A DNA stretch of 9,480 nucleotides from Actinomycetes bacterium (GTDB taxonomy: Bacteria > Actinomycetota > Actinomycetes > Propionibacteriales > Nocardioidaceae), in NCBI GenBank assembly GCA_023252095.1, contig JAHEXN010000060.1, positions 1 through 9,480 on the forward strand. The letters are read 5' to 3'. The notes beneath the pieces were generated by a model. It saw only the letters and a list, made by a program, of their open reading frames with translations, was not told the origin of the DNA and did not search any database. Position 1 is the stretch's first letter; each line of letters begins with the position of its first letter. The position numbers and the translations under genes were made by a program. Shown here piece by piece: positions 3,960-9,480 of this stretch.

Positions 3960-6056
3960 ATGACCACGACGACGGCCCATGACGCCCTGGCAGCGCTGCG
4001 CCGCCTCACCGCGCGTGACGACGCCGTCTTCCACGACGGGCAGCTCGAGGCCATCACGGCGCTGGTCGACGACCACCGTCGTGCGCTCGTCGTGCAGCGC
4101 ACGGGCTGGGGCAAGTCGGCGGTGTATTTCATCGCCACGGCGTTGCTGCGTGCCCGGGGCACTGGCCCGACGCTCCTGGTCTCACCCCTGATCGCCCTCA
4201 TGCGCGACCAGGTCGCCGCAGCGGAGCGGGCCGGCGTCCGAGCCGTCTCGATCAGCTCGGCCAACGCCCACGAGTGGGACGAGATCCGGGCCCGGCTCGC
4301 GGCCGACGACGTCGACGTCCTGCTGGTCTCGCCCGAGCGGCTCACCAACCCTCGCTTCCGGGAGGAACAGCTCCCGGAGCTGCGCCGGCGCACAGGCCTG
4401 CTCGTGGTCGACGAGGCGCACTGCGTCTCCGACTGGGGGCACGACTTCCGTCCCGACTACCGGCGGCTCGCCGATCTCGTCGCGTCGATGCCCGAGGGCG
4501 TCCCCGTGCTCGCCACCACGGCCACCGCCAACGCGCGGGTCGTCGAGGACGTCGCCGAGCAGCTGGGCGACGACGTCCTGACCCTGCGCGGCTCGCTGGC
4601 CCGCACGAGCCTGCGCCTGGGGTGTCTCACCCTCGGATCGTCGCGAGAGCGGCTGGGTTGGCTCGTCTCGCACCTGGGTGAGCTCCGGGGCAGCGGCATC
4701 ATCTACACGCTCACGGTCTCAGCGGCCGAGGACACCGCCCGGCTGCTCAACGAGGCCGGGCACGGCGTCGCGGCCTACACCGGGCGCACCGATCCCGACG
4801 AGCGGGCACGACTCGAGCAGGCGCTCAAGGACGACGAGGTCAAGGCGCTGGTCGCCACGAGCGCGCTGGGCATGGGCTTCGACAAGCCCAACCTCGGGTT
4901 CGTCATCCACCTCGGCGCACCGTCCTCACCCGTGGCCTACTACCAGCAGGTGGGGCGTGCGGGCCGCGCCACCGAGACCGCCGACGTCCTGCTCCTGCCC
5001 GGGCGCGAGGATGCCGAGATCTGGCACTACTTCGCCACCGCGTCGATGCCCACGCCCGCCAAGGTCGACCAGGTACTGGGGGTCCTCGGGTCGGAGCCGA
5101 TGTCGGTGCCGGCCATCGAGTCCCGCGTCGACCTGCGTCGCACGGGCCTCGAGCTGCTGCTCAAGGTGCTCGACGTCGACGGGGCGGTGCGCCGTGTGCA
5201 GGGCGGCTGGGTCTCCACGGGCGAGCCCTGGGTCTATGACGAGGAGCGCTACGAGCGCATCGCGCAGGCCCGACGCGACGAGCAACAGGCCATGCTCGAG
5301 TACCAGCGCGCCACGACGTGCCGCATGGCCCTGCTCCAGCACCACCTCGACGACCCCTCGGCGGCGCCGTGCGGGCGTTGCGACGTCTGCGCCGACCCCT
5401 GGTACCCCACGGCCACCGACGGCGAGGCCGTCGAGCAGGCCAACCGCTCGCTCGATCGCGTCGGCGTCCCGGTCGAGCCGCGGGCCATGTGGCCCGCGGG
5501 GGTCAAGCGACTCGGTGTCGAGGCCAGCGGCAAGATCCCAGTCGGCGAGCGACCTGAGACCGGTCGGGTCGTGGCCCGCCTCACCGATCTGGGGTGGGGC
5601 ACGGCACTGCGTGAGGTCTTCGGCGCCGGTGCCGAGGACGCCCCGGTCAGCGACGCGTTGCTCACGGCGAGCTCGCGCGCCCTCCGCGACTGGCCCTGGA
5701 CACAGCGTCCTGTCGCGATCGTCACCGTGCCGTCCGTGACGCGGCCGCTGCTGGTCGAGTCGGTCGCCCAGGGTCTCTCCGGCCTGGGGCGCCTGCCGCT
5801 GCTGCCGTCGCTGGAGATCGCGCCCGGCGCTCCCGACGACCCGCCGAACGGCAACAGCGCGTTCCGCCTCGCCGCGGTGTGGGACCGCTTCGTCGTGGGT
5901 GACGCGCTCCGCGAGGCGCTCGAGGCGACGACCGGCCCGATCCTGCTGGTCGACGACCTCGTCGACAGCCGCTGGACCCTGGCCGTCGCCTCACGCACGC
6001 TTCGCCTCGCCGGAGCCGGCGCCGTCCTGCCCTTCGCGCTCGCCTCCGTCGGCTGA
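3960..6056 (+). CDS. RecQ-family ATP-dependent DNA helicase with C-terminal phosphoribosyltransferase-like region
   Basis: A 698-residue superfamily 2 helicase that should unwind DNA 3' to 5' in repair or recombination. Motifs in order: Walker A TGWGKS (48-53), LLVSPLIALMRDQV (72-85), DEAH (151-154), TTATAN (186-191), ATSALGMGFDKPNLGFVIHLG (299-319) and QQVGRAGR (329-336). Four cysteines (454, 471, 474, 477) in TTCRMALLQHHLDD and PCGRCDVC form the RecQ zinc site. A winged-helix-like segment (about 366-420) lies before the zinc cysteines, whereas canonical RecQ has it after them. No HRDC domain is seen; instead residues about 580-698 resemble a type I phosphoribosyltransferase, with ILLVDDLVDSRWTL (661-674) at the PRPP-loop position. 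Trp in the Walker A loop is unusual. The start has no Shine-Dalgarno sequence. The 3' end overlaps the opposite-strand membrane protein gene by 66 bases. Helicase assignment is firm; the tail's activity is not. Confidence 0.93.
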   Translation: MTTTTAHDALAALRRLTARDDAVFHDGQLEAITALVDDHRRALVVQRTGWGKSAVYFIATALLRARGTGPTLLVSPLIALMRDQVAAAERAGVRAVSISSANAHEWDEIRARLAADDVDVLLVSPERLTNPRFREEQLPELRRRTGLLVVDEAHCVSDWGHDFRPDYRRLADLVASMPEGVPVLATTATANARVVEDVAEQLGDDVLTLRGSLARTSLRLGCLTLGSSRERLGWLVSHLGELRGSGIIYTLTVSAAEDTARLLNEAGHGVAAYTGRTDPDERARLEQALKDDEVKALVATSALGMGFDKPNLGFVIHLGAPSSPVAYYQQVGRAGRATETADVLLLPGREDAEIWHYFATASMPTPAKVDQVLGVLGSEPMSVPAIESRVDLRRTGLELLLKVLDVDGAVRRVQGGWVSTGEPWVYDEERYERIAQARRDEQQAMLEYQRATTCRMALLQHHLDDPSAAPCGRCDVCADPWYPTATDGEAVEQANRSLDRVGVPVEPRAMWPAGVKRLGVEASGKIPVGERPETGRVVARLTDLGWGTALREVFGAGAEDAPVSDALLTASSRALRDWPWTQRPVAIVTVPSVTRPLLVESVAQGLSGLGRLPLLPSLEIAPGAPDDPPNGNSAFRLAAVWDRFVVGDALREALEATTGPILLVDDLVDSRWTLAVASRTLRLAGAGAVLPFALASVG

Positions 6057-6716
6057 TCCCCTCCGCCCGACTGTGACCGCGAAGAGGTAGACGACGAATG
6101 TCAGTGCCGCGACGGCGAGCACGGTCCACGCGTCGCGCACGTGATCGGTATGGACGATCGCGAAGATGGTCGTAGCCACGACCATGAAGAACATCGCGTG
6201 CATCCACGCTCGGATGAGCGGACACGGGACCTTGTTGGAGAGAATGAAGGTTTTGAGCCGTGCGCCGGCGGGGCCGAGGGCGACTGCTTCGGACTGGAGC
6301 CAGCGTTGCTGTTCTTCGACGGCGTCGCACAAGCCGACGGTCCCGATGGCAGTGAAGAACGCGCCCACGACGATGACTGACATCGAGGTGCGTGGTCCAT
6401 CAATCCAGATTGGCTCGGCGGGGGAGGATCCGACCACCAGCCCCGCGCCGAGCACGATTCCCACGATCCAGAGCGTTCTCGTACGACTGGTCGATCTGTG
6501 GTCAGCGACGAGACTCTGGTGAAGTAGTGCCACATTCTGGGCCTTGACGAGACGCGCACGAGCCGCCGGCTCGGTGCTCGACGGCAGACGCTTGACGTCT
6601 GCGACCAGTCGGTCTGCCCTTCGTCGCAGTCGGTGCTCGGTCGTGAGTACGCCGTAGGCACTTGCCCAGATCGTGACGATGATGGGCAACACGGGCAACC
6701 ACGGGATCGGGTTCAT
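5991..6716 (-). CDS. Unrecognised five-helix membrane protein
   Basis: I do not recognise a family for this 241-residue protein. Hydrophobic segments lie at about residues 5-24, 81-100, 110-130, 171-190 and 195-216, predicting five membrane helices. A polar, Arg-rich stretch (27-80) separates helices 1 and 2; another polar stretch with EEQQRW (134-139) lies between helices 3 and 4. The tail RRGSADGGEREGQDGAGSGEAKRA is soluble and partly encoded antisense to recQ. The ATG at 6716-6714 has GGAGG at 6728-6724, 7 bases upstream, the strongest ribosome binding site in the window, so the gene is very likely real despite its uncertain family. GC content over 6181-6540 is about 60% by hand count, against about 75% in a sampled recQ row, and codon choice is less GC-biased, which suggests later arrival. 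It is divergent from the nif3-like gene and convergent with recQ, so transcribed alone. Confidence 0.82.
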   Translation of the reverse strand: MNPIPWLPVLPIIVTIWASAYGVLTTEHRLRRRADRLVADVKRLPSSTEPAARARLVKAQNVALLHQSLVADHRSTSRTRTLWIVGIVLGAGLVVGSSPAEPIWIDGPRTSMSVIVVGAFFTAIGTVGLCDAVEEQQRWLQSEAVALGPAGARLKTFILSNKVPCPLIRAWMHAMFFMVVATTIFAIVHTDHVRDAWTVLAVAALTFVVYLFAVTVGRRGSADGGEREGQDGAGSGEAKRA

Positions 6717-6723
6717 CTTTCTT

Positions 6724-6728
6724 CCTCC
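6724..6728 (-). promoter_or_regulatory. Strong ribosome binding site of the membrane protein gene
   Basis: The minus strand reads GGAGG with a 7-base spacer to the ATG at 6716. It fixes the start and supports the reading frame of a gene without recognised relatives. Confidence 0.8.
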
Positions 6729-6745
6729 GTGGGGTGAGGTGCGTG

Positions 6746-6758
6746 GACCTGAGAGGTC
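6746..6758. repeat. Inverted repeat GACCT-GAG-AGGTC between membrane protein and nif3-like genes
   Basis: Perfect 5-base arms around 3 bases, in the 105-base divergent gap. It is too short to be sure of a role. It lies 30 bases upstream of the membrane protein start and 51 bases upstream of the nif3-like -10 box, and could be an operator. Confidence 0.25.
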
Positions 6759-6809
6759 TAACAACTTGCGCTGCGGCTTTGGCCGGCGTCCTTCACTGAG
6801 CACGGCGGA

Positions 6810-6815
6810 TAGGGT
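6810..6815 (+). promoter_or_regulatory. Candidate leaderless promoter (-10) of the nif3-like operon
   Basis: TAGGGT ends 6 bases before the ATG at 6822. There is no Shine-Dalgarno sequence before this start. The box probably drives the three-gene operon that follows. Confidence 0.5.
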
Positions 6816-6821
6816 TCCGGC

Positions 6822-7982
6822 ATGGCCGCCCTTGGTGACGTCGTCGCGGTGCTCGACGAGCTCTACGACCCCCGCACGGCCGAGTCGTGGGATGCCGTCG
6901 GCACGATCCTGGGTGATCCCGACGCCGAGGTGCGGAGGGTGCTGTTCGCCGTCGACCCGGTGCAGGCCGTGGCCGACGAAGCCGTCGCGCTCGGCGTCGA
7001 CCTGGTCGTGACGCACCACCCGCTGTGGTTGTCGGGAGTCACGGCTCTACCGGCGTCCGACCCGAAGGGCCGGGTCGCGCACACGCTCCTGTCGAACGGC
7101 ATCGCGCTGCACACGTGCCACACCAACGCCGACGTGCCGCCGCTAGGCGTCTCGTCGGCCATGGCCGCTGGCTTCGGCCTGGTCGGGGCGCGCCCGCTGC
7201 AGCCGGCCACCTCGCCGGGTCCTGACGTCTGGACCGTGTTCGTCCCCCGAGACGACGCGGAGACCGTGCTCGCCGCGATGCACGCCGCGGGCGCCGGGCA
7301 CTACGACGGCTACGACAGTGCGGCCTTCAGCTGGCCGGGCACGGGCCAGTTCCGCCCGCTCGACGGCGCCGACCCCGCGATCGGACGCATCGGCGAGCTC
7401 GAGCGGGTGGATGAGGTCGCGCTGCGGCTCGTGGCGGCGGCGGGCGTCCGAGAGCAGGTGCGCGCCGCGATGATCGCGGCCCACCCCTACGAGGTCGTCG
7501 CGCACGACGTCGTCGCGGCGCAGCCCGTGCCGACCGACCGGGGCATGGGCCGGATCGGCAGCCTCCCCGAGCCGATGCCGCTCGCGGCCTTCGCGGAGCA
7601 CGTCCGTCAGGCGCTGCCGGCGCACGGTGGCGCGACGCGGTTCGCCGGCGATCCCGATCGCCTCGTCGAGACCGTCGCGCTGTGCGGCGGGTCGGGCGAC
7701 TTCCTCCTGGGGGCCGCTACGGCAGCGGGCGCCGACGTCTACGTGACCTCGGACCTCAAGCACCACGCCGTGAGCGAGCACCTCGAGCGCCCGGGCGCGT
7801 GCGCCGTGGTCGACGTGCCGCACTGGGCCGCGGAGTGGACGTGGCTCCCGGTCGCGGCGGCTGCAGTGACCGAGCGCCTCGGCGCTACCGTGGTGTCCCA
7901 GGTCTCGTCGCTCGTCACCGATCCCTGGACCGCGACCCTCGTCCACCCCGACCGCCCTCTCGAACACCGGAGCCCACGCTGA
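6822..7982 (+). CDS. Nif3-like dinuclear metal center hexameric protein
   Basis: A 386-residue member of the Nif3/YbgI family, conserved toroidal metalloproteins whose cellular reaction is still unsettled (often labelled GTP cyclohydrolase I type 2-like). Metal ligands are all present: THHPLW (64-69, His65 and His66), HTNAD (100-104, Asp104) and PHWAAE (333-338, His334 and Glu338). The N terminus LDELYDPRTAESWDAVGTILGDP matches the family. Residues about 135-235, including AAHPYEVVAHDVV, form the inserted PII/CutA-like domain of the long form, which accounts for the length compared with about 250 residues in YbgI. The M. tuberculosis counterpart in the same gene order is Rv2230c. The stop codon overlaps the CTG start of the zinc-ribbon gene, so the two are translationally coupled. 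Start chosen from the -10 box 6 bases upstream. Confidence 0.94.
   Translation: MAALGDVVAVLDELYDPRTAESWDAVGTILGDPDAEVRRVLFAVDPVQAVADEAVALGVDLVVTHHPLWLSGVTALPASDPKGRVAHTLLSNGIALHTCHTNADVPPLGVSSAMAAGFGLVGARPLQPATSPGPDVWTVFVPRDDAETVLAAMHAAGAGHYDGYDSAAFSWPGTGQFRPLDGADPAIGRIGELERVDEVALRLVAAAGVREQVRAAMIAAHPYEVVAHDVVAAQPVPTDRGMGRIGSLPEPMPLAAFAEHVRQALPAHGGATRFAGDPDRLVETVALCGGSGDFLLGAATAAGADVYVTSDLKHHAVSEHLERPGACAVVDVPHWAAEWTWLPVAAAAVTERLGATVVSQVSSLVTDPWTATLVHPDRPLEHRSPR
7969..7972 (+). promoter_or_regulatory. Ribosome binding site supporting a CTG start
   Basis: GGAG lies 6 bases before the CTG at 7979-7981, the right distance for initiation there. No ATG, GTG or TTG lies nearby in frame on the upstream side. 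Confidence 0.6.
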
Positions 7983-8719
7983 AAGCCGCACCGCACGTCC
8001 AGCTCGTCCTGCTCGACCTCTCCGCCGTCGACGCCCAGCTCGCCCAGCTGGCGCACCGTCGAGGCGCGTTGCCGGAGCTTGCGGTCCTCGCCGAGGTGAC
8101 GGCCGCCGAGGCCCAGCTCGACGACAAGCGCATCGAGCTCGACACCCTCGTCGGCGACCTGCGCCGCGAGCTGCGACAGGCCGAGGCGGAGGTCGAGCAG
8201 GTCCGCACCCGCCGCGAGCGCGACGAGCAACGGCTCAACTCCGGCGCCATCACGAACCCGAAGGACCTCACCAACCTCGAGCACGAGATGCAGGCCCTGC
8301 AGCGCCGCATCGGCACGCTCGAGGACGCCGAGCTCGAGGTCATGGACCAGGTCGAGACGCAGCAGGCAGCGCTCGACGCCGTGCTCCAGGAGCTCGAGAC
8401 CATGCGGGCCAAGGTCGCCGACGTGACCGCGGCGCGTGACGCGGCGTTCGCCCAGCTCGACGGCCAGAGCGGTGAGCTCACCGCCGAGCGGGCCCGGCTC
8501 GCGGCCGACCTCCCGGACGACCTGGTCGCCCTGTACGAGAAGGTGCGGGCGCAGTACGGGTCCGGCGCCGCCGCCCTGAAGGCACGCGGTTGCGAGGGCT
8601 GCCGCCTGGAGCTCAACGGCTCCGACCTCCGGGTCATCGCCGCTGCGGCGGACGACGAGGTCATCCGCTGCCCCGAGTGCAGCCGGATCCTCGTGCGGAC
8701 GGCCGAGTCGGGGCTGTGA
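7979..8719 (+). CDS. Coiled-coil protein with C4-type zinc ribbon (Rv2229c-like)
   Basis: A 246-residue protein: a long helical hairpin (about residues 8-190, rich in Leu, Glu, Arg and Ala with heptad spacing), then a zinc ribbon with Cys205, Cys208, Cys231 and Cys234 (RGCEGCRLELN and IRCPECSRIL). The conserved loop NPKDLTNLEHEMQALQRR (93-110) marks the family, which is thought to bind nucleic acid or act as a scaffold; its role is not established. The family N terminus (M-K-A-x-P-x-x-Q-L) begins here at a CTG codon read as LKAAPHVQLVLLDL. Upstream in-frame codons back to the nif3 coding region offer no ATG, GTG or TTG nearby, and downstream TTG or GTG codons would cut off conserved residues. 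CTG at 7979 overlaps the nif3 stop (7980-7982), and GGAG lies 6 bases upstream. It ends in a GTGA overlap with the RNase HI gene. Confidence 0.9.
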   Translation: MKAAPHVQLVLLDLSAVDAQLAQLAHRRGALPELAVLAEVTAAEAQLDDKRIELDTLVGDLRRELRQAEAEVEQVRTRRERDEQRLNSGAITNPKDLTNLEHEMQALQRRIGTLEDAELEVMDQVETQQAALDAVLQELETMRAKVADVTAARDAAFAQLDGQSGELTAERARLAADLPDDLVALYEKVRAQYGSGAAALKARGCEGCRLELNGSDLRVIAAAADDEVIRCPECSRILVRTAESGL

Positions 8720-9375
8720 CCCAGCGGGTCGTCCTCGAGGCCGACGGGGGCTCCCGCGGCAACCCGGGGCCCGCCTCGTACGGGGCGCTGGTGCGCGACG
8801 TCGCGACGGGCACCGTGATCGCCTCCCGCGGGGCCACGATCGGCCAGGCCACGAACAACGTCGCGGAGTACCGCGGCCTGATCGGCGCGCTGGAGCTCGC
8901 GCGCGAGCACGCTCCCGGTGCCATCGTCGAGGTGCGCATGGACTCCAAGCTCGTGATCGAGCAGATGGCCGGACGATGGCGCATCAAGGACGTCCGGCTC
9001 CGCGGCCTCGCCGAGCGCGCGTCAGCCCTGGCGCCCGAGCACGTCACCTGGACGTGGGTGCCTCGCGAGCAGAACGTCGACGCCGACGCACTCGCGAACG
9101 AGGCGCTCGACGAACAGGCCCGCACGGGTCAACCCGCCGTCGTGGGGGTCGTGGCTGGCGTGGTCGACGACGAGTTCCCCTCGCCGCACGAGGTCGCCGT
9201 CGCCGACCACGAGAAGCCCTCCACCAGCATCGGCGCCGGCTGGCGCGGCCGGCTCGACAGCGATCCCACCGTCATGGTGCTGCTGCGGCACGGGGTGACG
9301 GCGAGCACGGTGCGCCGGCTGTTCTGCGGCAGCGGCGGTTCCGACCCCGGTCTGGTCGACGAGGGGCGCGAGTAG
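8716..9375 (+). CDS. RNase HI fused to histidine phosphatase, ended by an in-frame TAG
   Basis: As read, 219 residues. The RNase HI domain (about 1-135), which removes RNA from RNA/DNA hybrids, is complete: Asp10 in LEADGGSRGNPGP, Glu51 in NNVAEYRGL, Asp76 in RMDSKLVIEQM and Asp124 in NVDADALAN form the DEDD site. A linker leads to a histidine phosphatase (phosphoglycerate mutase-like) domain starting VMVLLRHGVTAS (187-197) with catalytic His192. In M. tuberculosis Rv2228c the same fusion has alpha-ribazole phosphatase activity. Here the codon at 9373-9375, after VDEGRE, is TAG, where relatives carry Gln in a GRxQA motif. The frame stays open beyond it and holds further phosphatase motifs. 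If the stop is genuine, only the RNase H half would be active. GTG 8716 overlaps the previous stop as GTGA. Confidence 0.9.
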   Translation: MTQRVVLEADGGSRGNPGPASYGALVRDVATGTVIASRGATIGQATNNVAEYRGLIGALELAREHAPGAIVEVRMDSKLVIEQMAGRWRIKDVRLRGLAERASALAPEHVTWTWVPREQNVDADALANEALDEQARTGQPAVVGVVAGVVDDEFPSPHEVAVADHEKPSTSIGAGWRGRLDSDPTVMVLLRHGVTASTVRRLFCGSGGSDPGLVDEGRE

Positions 9376-9480
9376 GCCGCGCGGGCAGCCGCCTGGATCG
9401 CGCTCCGTCACCAGGTCGACGCGATCGTCGCGTCGCCGCTGCAGCGCACCCAGGAGACCGCGGGCTTCGTCGCCCGCGAG
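9376..9480 (+). pseudogene. Continuation of the histidine phosphatase domain after the TAG (runs off window)
   Basis: In the same frame as the preceding gene, 35 uninterrupted codons follow the TAG, reading AARAAAWIALRHQVDAIV then ASPLQRTQETAGFVARE. SPLQRTQETA is the family motif that follows the RHG segment. The coding sequence is therefore one gene split by a single stop codon, with no frameshift or deletion. No start codon with a ribosome binding site is seen here, so separate translation is unlikely. Whether the gene is a true pseudogene, read through, or mis-sequenced cannot be told from the window. Confidence 0.8.

Noticed and set aside
2762..4393. Long minus-strand open frame (543 codons) across phosphatase, tetR and recQ
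   Set aside because: It is antisense or out of frame to three recognised genes, is rich in Arg, Pro and Ser without any family motif, and arises from high GC content.
9376..9480. Separate downstream gene after the TAG
   Set aside because: No start codon with a ribosome binding site is visible, and the sequence continues the histidine phosphatase domain in the same frame.
1..9480. CRISPR array, insertion sequence, toxin-antitoxin or defence cassette
   Set aside because: No regularly spaced repeats, transposase motifs, terminal inverted repeats or known defence gene pairs were found. The RecQ and the membrane protein are convergent and not an operon, so they do not form an evident system.

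Overview
The window is about 70% GC, with short intergenic gaps, GTG starts and 4-base stop/start overlaps. This points to a high-GC Actinomycetota chromosome. The gene order at both ends matches, from memory, the Mycobacterium tuberculosis Rv2228c-Rv2241 neighbourhood (aceE, a DUF3052 gene and ahpE on one side; a Nif3-like gene, a C4 zinc-ribbon gene and an RNase HI/phosphatase fusion on the other). A Nocardioidaceae-like actinomycete would fit, but the genus cannot be fixed from sequence alone.

Layout. 1-607 (minus) is the N-terminal third or less of pyruvate dehydrogenase E1 (aceE). It is divergent from a DUF3052 gene (789-1175), which is followed by an AhpE-type peroxiredoxin (1227-1682). 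The gap 1683-1872 holds several inverted repeats, including a terminator with a T-rich tail, and leads into tRNA-Val(UAC) at 1873-1946. A GAF-SpoIIE type serine phosphatase (1906-3171, minus) runs antisense into that tRNA and takes its stop codon from the anticodon loop. It is divergent from a TetR regulator (3272-3886), with a perfect 8-10-8 inverted repeat between them. Next come a RecQ-family helicase with an unusual domain order and a phosphoribosyltransferase-like tail (3960-6056), and an unrecognised five-helix membrane protein (5991-6716, minus) with clearly lower GC, whose end overlaps recQ tail to tail. The last block is a tightly coupled operon: Nif3-like metalloprotein (6822-7982), coiled-coil/C4 zinc-ribbon protein (7979-8719, apparently starting at CTG) and RNase HI fused to a histidine phosphatase (from 8716). 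The phosphatase domain carries an in-frame TAG at 9373-9375 but stays open, with recognisable motifs, to the window edge.

The flanks are conserved housekeeping genes: central carbon entry, peroxide defence, RNA/DNA hybrid removal. The middle block, about 1.7-6.8 kb, looks like the variable part of the locus. Several genes show an A-T core hexamer 6-7 bases before the start codon and no Shine-Dalgarno sequence (ahpE, phosphatase, TetR, nif3, perhaps recQ), which suggests leaderless transcripts. The others (aceE, DUF3052, membrane protein, zinc ribbon) have clear ribosome binding sites. I see no CRISPR array, insertion sequence, phage gene or obvious defence cassette. The points most worth a second look are the amber codon in the RNase HI/phosphatase fusion, the CTG start, the operator-like repeats around tetR, the re-ordered RecQ, and the structured non-coding segments at 660-788 and 1684-1816.
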